A stretch of 64,000 nt of DNA from contig JALGQZ010000009.1 in the NCBI GenBank assembly GCA_023105745.1, forward strand, positions 9,894,937-9,958,936, given 5' to 3'. This DNA comes from Austropuccinia psidii (taxonomy: Eukaryota > Basidiomycota > Pucciniomycetes > Pucciniales > Sphaerophragmiaceae). The notes below the pieces were generated by a model. That model saw only the letters and a list, made by a program, of their open reading frames with translations, was not told the DNA's origin and made no database searches. Below, one piece after another: positions 36,901 through 49,870 of this stretch (its first letter is position 1; each line of letters opens with the position of its first letter). The position numbers and the translations under genes are program-made.

Positions 36901-37775
36901 GTACCAAACTTGCTTTTTCCACAGGTTACCATCCACAAACAGATGGCCTAGCTGAAAGGATGATCCAAACAATGGAGGACATCCTCAGAAGATTCTGTGC
37001 CTATGGCATGGAATACAAGGACCATGAGGGATACACCCATGATTGGGTTACCCTCTTACCAGCAGTCCAACTGGCTTATAATAAAAGCCAGCACTCCACC
37101 ACAGGTAAAACACCTGCACTGATGGAGAAAGGGTGGAACCCCCTGTTGCCTGTGGATCACGTGAAGAAAGATCTGCTGACTATCCACCCCATAGCCAAAG
37201 ACTTCCATGATATGTGGAAGAGGGCCTGTAACACAGCTGCCAAATGCATAGCTGAGGCAAAAGAATACAATAAGCAGAGGTGGGACAAATCACATATGGA
37301 ACCTGACTTCAGGGAAGGGGACCAGGTGTTAGTGTCTACACTGAACTTCAACAATCTCAAAGGACCTAAAAAGATGAGGGACTCATTCGTAGGACCTTTT
37401 ACTATCATTAAGTTGATAGCAAAAAATGCAGTGGAAGTCAAACTCACTGAGGAGTTTTCAAGGAAACATCCAGTCTTTCCAGTGAGTTCTGTCAAACCAT
37501 ACTTCCAGACAGAGGAGGATAAATTCCCCTCCAGGAGAAAGAACCCCACACCACAAGAGATAGTGGAAGTGGAGGACTCCCCCAGACCTGTGAGTAAGAT
37601 CATCAGGGCCAGGAAGATCAGACTCAATGGGAAGGATCAAAGACAATACCTAGTCAGATTCCAGAACCAGACAGCAGATAAAGACAAATGGTTGGCAGAG
37701 GATGCCATACCAGACGGGAACCTTCATTTAAGGAGATTCAGAGCCTCTAGGAGGACTGAACAGTCTCATCAATGA
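34000..37775 (+). pseudogene. pol: Element 2 Pol: protease, RT, RNase H, integrase, chromodomain-like end
   Basis: Protease LIIDSGAHCSIV is followed by RT, with a one-base deletion near 34752, then by RNase H and integrase in the next frame to TGA 37773. The RT box reads YIDY (35190-35201), losing a metal-binding Asp. RNase H keeps [12 protein letters not shown]. Stops occur at 36120 (Lys codon in element 3), 36441 (Gln) and 36516 (TGG to TGA). The integrase core shows [15 protein letters not shown] and TDGLAERM. The C-terminal [18 protein letters not shown] block is chromodomain-like. Not functional. Confidence 0.92.
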
Positions 37776-37787
37776 TGAGCCTTTTTT

Positions 37788-37799
37788 AGAGGGAGGGTA
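37788..37799 (+). other. Polypurine tract of element 2
   Basis: AGAGGGAGGGTA directly before the 3' LTR, preceded by six T. It would prime plus-strand DNA synthesis. Identical in element 3. Confidence 0.8.
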
Positions 37800-39237
37800 T
37801 GTCAGCCTGTGACTCAAAACCAGAGCACAAGCATGACAGCCAAAATACCATAAACCAATGGTATAGCCAAGATACCACCAAAACATGGAGCTGAGCCAAA
37901 TCAGCTTAAAAGTTATCAAACAAAAGAGGAAAATCACCTCTTCCTGAAAATATAAGTCCCATCACCATAGGACTAGAAATAACAAAGTTATTCCTGCTCA
38001 AAGTTATTGCTGAGCATAAACCTTAATTTTCACCTCTCATCTAAAATCTAGAAGAAGAGGCTTAACCCCATCAAATGGGTACTCAGAATGAAGCTCTAAG
38101 CCAGTTCTATCCAATGGTACCAGCCAAACTGAGCTAGCACCAATATTACTGGAGTTATGGTCAATTTCAGGCCAAATAAGGGTGAACAAAACATTCACCT
38201 CTCATCTAACTTCTACAGTTTTAGTGTGGGATACCTGAAGTGGGGTCTCTTTGGAAAGAGCACAATCAGGGCTATCTGATGTTGTCATCCACTTCCCCAC
38301 ATCTCATCTACTGCAGAAGTTATGGGGAAAACAATCTCAATACAGCTTTTTGCCTAAAACACACAAATGTACAAAAATCTTGTACATGGGATAACTTTGC
38401 CATATTTAATGATACCCATATCAAATGAGGTACCATTGTGTAGAGCACATACAGGACTACACACCGAACCAATTTTGAGGTTGATATCTCAAGAATTGAC
38501 AAAGGTATGGCTGTTTTAAGGTTAAAGTCCCACCTGCTGTCATATACAGCCTTACCATGGGATAATATCCCATAATCATGAATATGAGGTGTCAAATAGA
38601 TGAAGAAGCATGTTTTTACTTCAATATCTCATATGTCAGTCAATACTGGGGTCCTATACAGTTTCTGTACAGCATTCTACGTGTCATACACGTCAGAATC
38701 AGGCTGTGAGGTCCCCAGATGAAAATTTTCACCCTGTATTGGTGAAAACTGCCCAGATGTGGTTTCAAAACCACATCTGAGCCCAATACAGGCTATACAG
38801 GCTGTTTGCAAACCACAAGCCAGTACTAGAAAGTGAAAAAATCTTCACTTCCTCTACGTGGAAAGGTATAGCACCCTTTCCACCCCATTTCAGGATAAAA
38901 AGGAGGCTTTTCACAGCCAGAATTGTCTCCTCATCCTGCTCTTGAATTCCTACGTAGTAAAACTGTCCAAAACAGTTATACTCTTGGAAAATAATCAGGT
39001 ATACTTTAAAAATTAAGTATTGTAGCCTTTATTATTGTAACCCAACAGGTAAAAGCTGCACCCAGGGCTTTCAACAGCGCTCACCACCACTATATCTCTA
39101 TAGTAAAGCCCTTAATATCTTAATTTAGTCATTTATTATCGACTTTATCACCTTTTAAAACTATTTTTACCGTTTCACAGTCATAGTTAAAGCTTGTAAA
39201 TACTTATATACACCTTTATCATAGACTCACCCTGACA
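37800..39237 (+). repeat. 3' LTR of element 2
   Basis: TGTCAGCC ... CCCTGACA, 1438 bp. It is followed by CTAAA, matching the duplication before 29546. Confidence 0.96.
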
Positions 39238-39242
39238 CTAAA

Positions 39243-40099
39243 TCCATCCCTTCATTGGTTGTAACCAGGGTTCAATGATGACATAATTTAATTTTATGTT
39301 TGCGATGTGTTTCTCAAAATCTTTTAGAGAAAGATTTCCTTTTGAAGGAAGAAAACTGGTAACTATAGAACAATGTCTTCTTTTCCCCATATTTTCTTTT
39401 CATGTTAGAATATTTCCCTTCTATAATCAGTTTGAACACTGTTAAACCAATAAAAAAAATCCAACCACCATTTTCAAACCAATCTTATCCTTTCAACTGC
39501 ATGAAAACTCACAGAAATAATTGTTTTAATCTCTTTATCCTCATTCAACCGTTGAACCACCCTGAAAGTGTTTCTAGGAATCTCCTATCACTGGTAGCTT
39601 TGTCAATTTTTGGAATGTTTTCTCCTTAATATTTTTCTTGAAGACCCTGTCCCCATATTTATTGCTTAAGTTTCTTTTCTAAATCAATTCCAATTGAAAT
39701 TTCTCTTGAAGAAATCTCTTTTTCAGCAATAAATATCTCTTGTAAAGTATATTTGGATAAATTTTCATTTTTTATAAAACAATAGATCTTTATAATATTT
39801 TTTTTATACTAAGAAATTCAAAAAAAATTTCTTTGGAATGTTTTTCTTTCAAAACCCTAAACATTAATATTTAGTGAATAATTTCAACTGTCAAAAGATT
39901 TGGAGAAATTCAAAGAGTTTGTTTTTAATTAAGCTCTAATATCCACACCCTATATTTATATCATAGTGATATAAATAAATGTTCCTTCACATTATTAATA
40001 AGATGTGCTCACCTTTTAATCTAAAATTAACAAAATCAAATGAAGCTCAAATACAGCTAACACATAATTACTTCATGGATAATAATTTGGATATCATTC
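39243..40099. other. AT-rich DNA between element 2 and the A2 remnant
   Basis: No gene recognised. The frame at 39402-39629 lacks supporting features. Confidence 0.4.
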
Positions 40100-41354
40100 T
40101 CAATAATCATGGAATGGATCAAAGGGAAAGTTCCATTCCAAAAACTCCTTTCTATTAAAATTAAACCAAAAATAATTAGGACTTCATAATCTTAATGAAA
40201 AGGTTTACCTACAGGTCACTTTCAATGATACCATGCAAAACACTGAATATCCAAAAATACACAGAAATTACAGCCTGTAATAAAATTTCAAATAAAAGTG
40301 ATGAAATTTAGAAAATGCTTTCTATTTTCAAATGAAAGCAGATTCAAAGTAGTAAAATTTTTATTTCTTAACTAAAGATGGGCATTTATCTACATAAAAT
40401 CACATAATTCAGTAATTATAATAATTCAACATGACAGAAAATGATGTAACCATAAATCCAAAAATGATGAATTGTTTCTAATTTTTTTCATCTTTATTTA
40501 AGACCAATTCATGTCTCAGAAAGCTTTTTATACTTAAAACCAGCCTCCTTTTACTGTTTTTCTCCAGTATGTATCTTCTTATCACTTCAAATTATATGTC
40601 TAAATCATTATAACTACTTTCAGGTATTATAAAAGTATTTTTAACTGCTTTAAAATTTTGAAAAAATATTCAGTCAAGAATATTACTAATATTAAATAGT
40701 ATTTTACTACTCAAAATTTTCATTGCTGAAAATTCTATAACTTTTGTTGTAAACCCACAAGCAATTTTTTAGAAAGTTGCTCAAAACCTATAACACTTCA
40801 AATTCTATGTGATTTGAAGGTTTTGACCTGATATTTGTTCTTATTTATTGTTTTTGGGAATTTTTCTGTCTTTTGGACTTCTAGAAATTGTTTATGGATT
40901 TTATAAATAACTAAGTCTAAAAATCACTCTTATACTCACTTTCTCTAGAATTATTTGTAAAAGGAATCATCCTTAACATTATTATTCTTTTAAAATAAGA
41001 TCATCCAATACTGTTCAAGTCCATAAAAGGTTTATTGTGACATAAAAGCCTTTCTCCCAGTAATATTTACTCTGGTTGAGCAATATTACCCTCATCTTAA
41101 TATTCTTGGTAATATATTTTGGTTATAGAATAAGTATCTTATATACTCATTAAATGATTTTATGTTTTCTTTGATATAAGCAATTATCTCATATAAAAAA
41201 ATATTACTGTAGTATTACATTATCAATCTTTAAGTAATCACAAGCTTAACCCTTGTGGTTATAATAAATATCTTTTAATTATATTGATTTTGAGGACAGT
41301 CATAGTTTACTAGTCTAATTTTGAACAGTTGTTTCATAGAAAGACCTTATACAC
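40100..41354 (+). repeat. A2-type LTR remnant
   Basis: It shares blocks with 19560-20500 (for example AAACACTGAAT near 40238 and 19613). It ends GGACAGTCATAGT ... TTTCATAG ... TATACA at 41354, the common end of family A LTRs. The left boundary is unclear; the stem of the end hairpin is not kept. Confidence 0.6.
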
Positions 41355-41966
41355 TCTATACATTCTTTTCCAACCACCTGTTGTAAATTTCTGTATAGTT
41401 TTCACAGCAAAAGATACACTATACCCATGCATACAATGCTATAGATCATGCTTCATAATGTTACAGCCTGTGGGCCTGCTAAAAGGTATGCAGCTGCAGC
41501 AATCTTAGGCGAGGCTATTATATGCAAGCCTAGTCAGTGCCTTAGTAATCCACTCATTGTTGCCCACCACAATGCAGACCCATAAAAGCTTTATTACCTT
41601 TATACTTGTTGAGAAAGAAAGTTAGTATAGTTGGCTGTAGTGCTGTATGGGGTGAAATAATTGGTTGTGATGAGTCAGGTATGAATCATAGGAGGCAAAA
41701 CAGCCCTTTGTTTGGACTTGAGCTGGTTTTTCAAAGGAATGAACCATTCAAGTTCGTGGAAAACCTTTCCAATTAACACGTTTTGAAAATTATCGAATTG
41801 TACAGTCTTTTTGTCGAACAAAAATATATTAAGCTAATGATTATATCTTGAATATGTCAATCAAAAATCAGTAAAAAAGAATTATGAAACCGTTCTAAAG
41901 CACAGCGTTTACTACCAGAAAACCATTTTTTTCGTCTCTCTAAATATAACATATACGTTCAAGTTT
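41355..41966. other. 3' flank of ORC1
   Basis: No ORF or repeat recognised; it should hold the ORC1 3' untranslated region on the minus strand. Confidence 0.4.
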
Positions 41967-44939
41967 CTAAACGGATAAATTAGAAAATCTTTTGTCGGAT
42001 TTTAATATTAAGTTCAAGTCTGTTTCTTTAATTTCTAATTTGATTCTAGAAAAATAGCTAAAAGAACTTGATTCATTTAATAATAATTTAAAATTCTCTA
42101 AACTGGAAATAACTTTCATTAATTCTTCGTGAGTTGGCTCAGGTTTAATCCCTAATGAATTGCTAAATCGAAGATGTCTTGAAATGACCTAATCAAAAAA
42201 ATACATGAAAACATGATTAATTTTGTTAATAGGTTCATTATGGTCAAAAAAGCAACTGAAATTTTTTGAGAAAAGATAATTCACATCACCCATTTCAACT
42301 TCAGGTATACCCGCCACTTTGATTGCTTTGGAAATAGATATTAGCATGATTCTTTGATGAATGCTCAATTGCTTGACGATCCTAGATACGCCTGACGAAA
42401 TCATTTGCTCGTAGGTATCAATCACATCCCTCACTTGAATTAATCTCTTCTCTTCTCCGTTAGCTACTCTGATCTCATTTTCTTTTTCCACTTTCTCCAA
42501 TGTGCTTCTACATAGATCTAAAGCTTTTCGAACGTCGCCCGTCAATGACGAAATCTTTTTCGAGATCCATTGAATGGCGTCCTTCATAAAAATTGTATCC
42601 TTTAGTTCGTCTAATCTCATGTTCAAAATCTCCATCAGCTGAACATGGTTGTATGGTTTGAATTGAATTCGATTAGAACCCAACCGTGATCGAATTCTAC
42701 CATTGAGCTCTGTTTCGGGTAAATCCATCTTGTTGGCCACTGCAATCACTATCAACCGCGAATGAGGTTGGTTTGGCCAATTAAAAAAGTTATATATTAC
42801 TTCCTGCTTTCTGGTCACCAACTGATCTAGTTCATCCACAAGTAATACGCTATTAAAAGATCAATCAAACAAAGTTAAACCGAATTGAATTATCGGACAA
42901 ATTTACAAATCTCAGTTACTAACCAAGTTTCTCGAGTTGGAGAAGGTAAGCTGAAGTAATGCTCAAGATTGCTTAGCGCTTCACGAGTCGTGAATCTTTT
43001 TTGAATGGGTTCACCTCCATTCTCTTGCCAGGAAAGGTATTCCCAAAATAACACAAACGCCTGACTGGGTTCCGTGACTTTCATTCCATTAATTTCAAAA
43101 AACCTGAATTTGTTCAAATCACCTTGTAATACTTTTGCTTGCAAAGACTCTACCACACTATGTACTGTCGCTGTTTTTCCAGTACCAGGGACACCAGAAA
43201 TATACAAGCAACAGCCACTACTCTCTTCAATGGAGTCTTCCAAAGCAGCTTCAAGCTCAGCAAACTCTTCTTCGCGGCATGGCAGCCAGCTTGGGGTTGA
43301 GCTGACATGAAGGATTTGTCTAGCCCGAGCCCATGGGTCTGTTTCAGCAAGCATTTGATATGTGTTGTTAGCGGCTGGGAGTCGAAGTCCGATGCTTTTT
43401 TGGCCGCGCGCCATAAGACCTTTCTTTTTTCTTTCAGCTATTCGAGCTTGTTTAGCCTTGAGAGCGGCGGTCAATTTGGTTTTGGGTAAGGCTTTTGTTC
43501 TTCGATTTGATTGGTGCTTGCACGGTTTCACCCATTTACTATCCAGGTCTGAATCACTATGGTCACCTTGCTCACTGCCGGTTGCGCTTTCAGGCTCAGA
43601 ATCCTCAATCCCATCGTTTCTCTGGAAAAGAAGGCAAGCGTGAGTCAAAAAACTAAAGGGGGGTATTAAAAGATTTTATTAGGCCCTACTCACGTAGTCT
43701 ACATCCGCATCGTCATCATCGCTGGTATCGCTGCTCTTATCGCTACCTAAGGTTTCCATCTTGCGCTTTTTAATTGAGTGAAGAAATTGAGCTTGAGAAG
43801 CCCGCTTTTTTTTGTTATTTTCCTTGATACGGTTACGTCGCTCAAGCCTGCGTCGATCAGCAGCATCTTCATCAAACGATTCGATGTCACGTCTATCTAC
43901 ATAAATGTCCCATACTCCTTCATGAAGACCTTTAGCTAAAACCGCTTCGAAATCAACATCTTTAACAAATCCATTGCTGTCCCACGCCATGGGTCGAGAG
44001 TCATATATCCTACGACAGCGAAACAGCCTATGGCCATCATTTGTGCGGGGTTGTTGATCATGTGGAAGAGTATCGGGGAACTCGGACCAAGAAACGACTT
44101 TGACACGCTCTGTGATGGCGGAAATTGGGAGCACATCCACTGTGTGACTTCCTTGATGGAGAGCTTTACTACACTCGGCATATTCCGGGCCAGTCATGTT
44201 GGCCGGGGTCATTTTTTTCCCAAGTTTAACAAAATGATCAACAAGTTGCTTGGCAGCACACCATTCTGAATCATGGACATAGCAAAGCTCCCACTTAAAT
44301 TGGAATAAAAATATGTAAAAGTCGTCAACAACGAATAGCAGTGACATTGAAAAAGTTAAAACAAACTGGTTCATAATCTTGAGGTGTGTCATCAGGGGGT
44401 CCGCCATCGCGCCAAAGCATTATGGGTCTGGCAAACCATCTAAGTTTGACGTTTTTGTCGCCTTTCTCATCTTGAAACATTTCAGTGATTAAACCGACTT
44501 TCTCGTTTTCTTCTAATCCATCAACATGCTCCCAAGTATCGTCATCTTGAGCTGCGCGACCCCCGCGTCTCTTTTCATGAAGCCAAGGATAAGAGGAGGT
44601 GCTTGCTGATGGGTTGATAAGAACTTGGTCACCAATTGTAAAGGTCTCGATTTTTGCGCCTGTTCCATCTTTCCTGATAAAAGATTTTTTTGGAGTGAGA
44701 TTGACCAAACCCTGAGATCGAGAGCTGCGTCCAGACGGTGTTTTTAGGCCTTCCTCAAGAAGATCGGCGACCCTAGTAGTTTTTTGCGGAGTTTTTAAAT
44801 TTGAGGTCGACCTGGGCGAGCCAGAAAGGATGAAGGGATCATCTGAAGTTTCATCCTCTTGAAGCCAAACGTCCTCAGTCAGAGGTACTTTGTGACGCCG
44901 AGATTTCAATGGTGTCCTGGAACCAATCGATTTCGACAT
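41967..44939 (-). CDS. ORC1: Origin recognition complex subunit 1 (BAH + AAA+ ATPase), five exons
   Basis: ORC1 is the ATP-binding subunit of the nuclear complex that marks replication origins and loads MCM with Cdc6. Exons (minus): 44939-44367, 44293-43694, 43621-42924, 42849-42285, 42188-41967; they sum to 2658 nt, 885 residues. All introns start GT and end AG, with phases 0, 0, 2 and 0. The BAH domain is split over exons 1-2 (from about KIETFTIGDQVLIN to RRIYDSRPMAWD). An acidic/basic linker follows. AAA+ motifs: Walker A GVPGTGKT (residues 534-541), Walker B VLLVDELD (625-632), sensor 1 IAVANKMDLPE (659-669) and SRLGSNRI for the arginine-finger region. The winged-helix C-terminus spans exons 4-5. 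Without the last splice the protein would lose 74 codons. The length fits the family (yeast about 914). No damage is seen. Its base use (more G and C) contrasts with the flanks. Confidence 0.95.
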
Positions 44940-45177
44940 AGCTTAAGCTTCAAATGCCAAACCAAAACAGTCAGCAACAGATGGACGTTTGCAAATAAAC
45001 ATGGGTGACTTACTGTGATGAACTTTTCCGATGAGAATTGCTTTCCTTTGTAAAATCTTGAGCCAAAATTCAGTGTTGGTCTCATCAATCAGTCCGAGTC
45101 CGTTGTCGAAGTTGTTGCCTGGTCATGAATCGTGTTTCCTCTGAATCTGCCTCTTCCTGCCACCGCCAATGACCAAC

Positions 45178-45200
45178 GACGTCATTTTTCGCGACACGTG
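45178..45200 (-). promoter_or_regulatory. Cluster of palindromic sites upstream of ORC1
   Basis: Within 23 bp lie GACGTC (45178-45183), TCGCGA inside TTTTTCGCG (45185-45194), and CACGTG (45195-45200), about 240-260 bp upstream of the ORC1 ATG in a locally GC-rich patch. On the gene strand CGCGAAAA resembles the SBF/E2F-type element known from G1/S genes in fungi, which would fit ORC1. This is inference from motif and position. Confidence 0.4.
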
Positions 45201-45354
45201 CCCACAGTCACCGCGTACTGCGCAGCTTCCACGAGAGTCCAGAAGAGGGGGCTTGGCCATCAGAGGCAGGATTTCTATGTTTCTGTCAGGCTTTGACTCT
45301 TTCAACTCAGCACAAAGAACTCAATTCAACCTGATAATGGCCACACAAGGATGA

Positions 45355-45824
45355 GTGGATTGGGCTTGAAGGTGATAAAAGAAGTTACCAGGCCCTACTA
45401 TTCTATAAGGATATGGATCTAGAATAATGGTGGTAAATCTACTGAGCCTAGCTCGCAATGATTACTACACCACAAACACCATGAGCAAAGTGGCTACACC
45501 TGACAGTAGGTGTTCCATTTTGAATGCATCTTAGACTCAGGACAGTCTAAACTTCATCCTTGCCTTAAAAGTAGATTGAACCCAGAATTTCAATGTTTGT
45601 TGGGGTTCTAAGTTATTCTAAGCCATCAAATGATTCCAAAATTTTCAAGTTTTTTCTTTTCTTTTTATTTGTTGAATGTCATTTATGTTACTTCAGCTTA
45701 TGTTGTTCTATCCTTTAAATCAAAATATCATTTGATAAAAAACTTCAAATCTACATATATCTTCTTATTTTCAAAAAAAATTCCTTTTTGGAAGCCCTTC
45801 AGAAAGTAAATGAAGGCTTATATA
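45355..45824. other. Intergenic DNA right of ORC1
   Basis: No gene recognised; it becomes AT-rich toward the left end of element 4. Confidence 0.4.
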
Positions 45825-45829
45825 TGTAA

Positions 45830-47644
45830 TGTAAGGTTTGACTATGAAACAATAAGTAAATATTACAAATACTTCACTTATTGTACTATGAATGTCCTTA
45901 TTAATAAACAAAATAAAGAAGGATTATAATAATAAAGAATTATTATAATTATGGCATAAAATTATTATATTATTAAATAAATATAATAATATAATATGAT
46001 AAAAATAAATATATTGATATATTTAAAGCTCTTTCTTATTGCTACCAAGAAATAATGAAGGTTTAAAAGATTGTTTTTTAATAATGAAAGACAATTAATA
46101 AAAATAATATTACCAATATTAATGTTATATATTAATATAAATACTATTTATATTAATAATAAAAGAATTATTAAAAGTAATAATAGAGAGAAATTACAAA
46201 TATTCTTCATTTTACATAGAAAATAAGATTCAAAGAGAAGTATAGCAAAAACAATTAAGAAAATGTATTAATAATGTCAAGATTGATGATTATAATAAAT
46301 ATTACCTTTGGTCTTTGATAATCTAAATGATTTATATATAAAGAATAAATATTTTACCTTTTTGTTTTTGATGTGTCTGAAGCGGAAATAGAGTAAAAAG
46401 AGCTCCATTTATAGTATATTGCTCCCTTCTAGAGTCCAAAAGGCTAATAGTAGATGTGTACTGATTGTATCCACTTGAATTGAACAGTATTTTAAGGTTT
46501 AGTGATGATTACATCATAATAATACCATCTTATCTTATTATTACACCATTATTTACAGTTATCACTATAAATTTAAGTTTGATGAGCTCATAGGCTTTAC
46601 AGAATCCTAAGCTTTGTGAGTTTTATTAGTATTGATCATACTCTAATAGTATTCACCAGTTTTATCACTTATATAACTGTTAAGCTTAAAATAAGAGTAC
46701 AGTGAGTGATCATAAATGATCAAGTTTAAGCTTAAAATTTGATCATTAATAACTTCTAAGTTATAAACGCTACAGCCATTAAGAGAGTTAATTCTGATAG
46801 CTTGGAAGGGTCTTATTCAGCTGCCAAGAGAGTTTCATTAAATCATCAAACCTCTATTTTTGACAATCTTTCTTGTATCTCATCTTTTCTGTTGAAATTA
46901 ATTATTTTAAACTTCAAACCATGATTTCAGAGGGTTGTACCTTGAATATTATGATATAAAATAAAACATTCTTCATGTATGAGCTACTAGAGCCTGAATA
47001 TTCACTTTATTTTAAGTTTGGACGACTTTCACAACAAAGTGGTTAACAGCCCTAACAATTTTGTTCAATAAACCCTTACAGGTTATAACCTTGTTTGTAA
47101 ATTGTTAAATAAAGTTCATATCTGTATTCCCACAGTACTTAAGTATAAAATTTATTTTTTGGTTTAACTCTCTACCATGTAAATTTGAGGAGATATTAGC
47201 TAAAAACCATGAATGTATGTGCTGATCATAAAAGTGCATATATTCAGCTTAATTCCTTAAGTATTAACTTGAGAGAACTGAAATAAAATTATTTTATGTG
47301 TAGTTTTTCATGGGAAATGCAATGGTCCCATTTATTTCAAATTTTTTTTCATTGGCTTCTGAGATAAATAAGAATTTATGTCTTTTTATGGCATTTTTTC
47401 TTATTACTCATTAGTTATTGATCTTACACATATTCCATAAAAATGATATATGTGTGTTTTATCATGAGAAATCTAATGGTGTAATTCATCTTGAATTTAT
47501 ATTCATCAGACTATAAGTTAATTCAGAATTTATGCCTTTTTATGGTATTTTTACTTATTTTAAGATAATTATTTGGAGGAAGAATCATTGTAAAGTTTTT
47601 CTTGTGACCTTTTTGGATATGTGGTTATATCTCAAAGGCTCACA
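45830..47644 (-). repeat. 3' LTR of element 4
   Basis: On the minus strand TGTGAGCCTTTGAG ... AAACCTTACA, 1815 bp. It is preceded by the same GGTAGGGAA tract as element 1. The 9-bp hairpin arms ACAATAAGT (45849-45857) and ACTTATTGT (45876-45884) are perfect. It lacks about 120 bp present in the right LTR near 60860-60975. Confidence 0.9.
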
Positions 47645-47836
47645 TTCCCTACCATGAAACAAGATTTTACTACAATCTGATATAGTTAATTTGGGTATCA
47701 TCCACTGTCCTACCTCTTCACTAGACTTATATTAGTCTTGAAGCTCAATTATGCTCAGCTCTCCTATTATTTAGGTCTTCTTTCATGTCTGAAACTTCTT
47801 AGTAGTTTATCAGAATCCCTTATATCTTTCTCAAGT
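47645..47836 (-). pseudogene. pol: Element 4 pol end and 3' leader, separated by element 3
   Basis: Minus-strand codons from 47836 read to TAA at 47767-47769 and match the last residues of element 1 pol (KLLRSFRHERRPK versus KFLRRFRHEGRPI). The polypurine-like GGTAGGGAA tract follows before the LTR. This piece proves that element 3 inserted within pol of element 4. Confidence 0.85.
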
Positions 47837-49275
47837 TGTCACCCTATGACTCAAAACCAGAGCACAAGCATGACAGCCAAAATACCATAAACCAATGGTA
47901 TAGCCAAGATACCACCAAAACATGGAGCTGAGCCAAATTAGCTCAAAAGGTATCAAACGATAGAGGAAACTCACCTCTTTGTGAAAATATAAGTCCCATC
48001 ACCATAGGACAAGAAATAACAAAGTTATTCCTGCTCAAAGTTATTGCTGAGCATAAACCTTAATTTTCACCTCTCATCTAAAGTCTAGAAGGAGAGGCTT
48101 AACCCCATCAAATGGGTATTCAAAATGAAGCTCTAAGCCAGGGATATCCAATGGTACCAGCCAAACTGAGCCAGCACCAATATTACTGGAGTTATGGTCA
48201 ATTTCAGGCCAAATAAGGGTGAACAAAACATTCACCTCTCATCTAACTTCTACAGTTTTAGTGTGGGATACCTGAAGTGGGGTATCTTTGGAAAGGGCAC
48301 AATCAGGGCTATCTGATGGTGCCATCCACTTCTTCATATCTCAACTATAACAGAAGTTATGAGGCAAACAAGCTCAATACAGCTTTTTGCCCAAACCACG
48401 CCTATGTACAAAAAACCTTGTACATGGGATAACTTTGCCATACTCAATGATAACCATACCAAATTGGGTACCATTGTGTAGAGCTCATACAGGGCTATTC
48501 AATGAACCAACTTTGAGCATGATATCTCAAAAACTGACAGAGTAATGGCTGGTTTAAGGTCAAAATCCCACCTGCTGTCATATACAGCCTTAACATGGGA
48601 TAATATCCCATAATCATGAATATGAGGTGTCAAATAGACAAAGAAGAATGTTTTTACTTCAATACCTCATATTTCAGCCAATACTGGGGTCCCATACAGT
48701 TTCTGTACAGCATTCTACGCGTTATACACGTCAGAATCAGGCTGTGAGGTCCCCAGATGAAAATTTTCACCCTGTATTGGTGAAATCCGCCCAGATGTGG
48801 TTTCAAAACCACATCTGAGCCCAATACAGGGTATATAGGCTGTTTGAAAACCACAAGCCTGTCCTGGAGAGTGAAAAATCTTCACTTCCTCTACGTGGAA
48901 AGGTCTAGCAGCCTTTCCACCCCAATTTCAGGATAAAAGGAGGGCTTTTCACAGCCAAAATCATCTCCTCATCCTGCTCTTGAATAACCTACGTAGTAAA
49001 CTGTCAAAAACAGTTTTACTCTTGGTTAATAATCAGGTATACTCTTAAATTAAAGTATTGTAGTCTTTATTATTGTGACCCAACAGGTAAAGCTGCACCC
49101 AGGGCTTTCAACAGCACTCACCACCACTATATTCATTATAGTAAAGCCCTTTTATTTTAAATTAAATCCATATTAACCCTTTACAAATCATTCTTAAACT
49201 ATTTTCCACGTGTCACAGTCATAGGTTTATTTGTAAATAGCTTTATTACCACTTCATCATAGACTCATCCTGACA
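47837..49275 (+). repeat. 5' LTR of element 3
   Basis: TGTCACCC ... TCCTGACA, 1439 bp. The TATA-like GGATAAAAGG lies near 48931. The long hairpin (CAGATGTGGTTT arms) is present at about 48792-48817. Confidence 0.96.
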
Positions 49276-49278
49276 TTT

Positions 49279-49294
49279 TGGGGGCCTGGCCATG
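49279..49294 (+). other. Primer-binding site of element 3
   Basis: TGGGGGCCTGGCCATG, 3 nt after the LTR. One base differs from element 2 within the T-stem part. Confidence 0.75.
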
Positions 49295-49322
49295 TTTTTT
49301 ACTTATTTTTTGGACCTTACAA

Positions 49323-49870
49323 GTAAGTCTTTCTCTTCTTTATCATTTATTGACACCTGTTTTACTTTTTTTAGGTGTCATTTTCTCTTTAAAAATATAT
49401 TTTATATATATTTTTTTCTTTAATTTTTGAAATACTCACATATTATAGAGTATCTGTCATGTGGCTTATAGCCACAAGACTAGTATTTTTGGCGTGTTTT
49501 GTATATAAAAACACTTTAAGCCACTAATACAGCCTTAATTCTTAAGTGAATTAAGACAACTCATACTGATAAACCAACAGTTGAGGCGTGTTTGGGCACA
49601 TTGTTAACTCAATTACCCTGTAACAAACCATTCTTTTGACAGATTATACTTGCTAATTACAAGTATTCTGTGAGATATTGGCATACAAACAGTATACCAT
49701 ATATCAGTAAGCTGTATTTTTGACGTGGAATTGTTAATTCAATTACATTGTCATCATACAAGGGCATCTGTAGTGACATACAAGCCCAGAGGCCATTCTT
49801 AGATGTGCAAAACCAGCCTTTTAAGAAGTCTTAACTGACATAAGCCCTCTTTTTTCCTGCTTTGATTCAG
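49323..49870 (+). other. Predicted 5' intron 1 of element 3
   Basis: Donor GTAAGT after ACAA, branch-like AACTGAC, pyrimidine tract, acceptor TTGATTCAG. Joining A49322 to TG49871-49872 builds the ATG of ORF1, as in element 2. Confidence 0.55.

Larger units (their letters stand above)
29546..39237 (+). mobile_element. Element 2: Ty3-type LTR retrotransposon, family B, complete but dead
   Basis: Two 1438-bp LTRs flank the primer-binding site, Gag region, pol and polypurine tract. A 5-bp duplication CTAAA flanks it (29541-29545 and 39238-39242). The Gag-Pol frame has nonsense codons at 32797, 33997, 36120, 36441 and 36516, a one-base deletion near 34752, and the RT box reads YIDY. The order and sequence follow element 3 throughout, so the two are the same family, but their LTR pairs differ in scattered substitutions. 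Confidence 0.96.
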
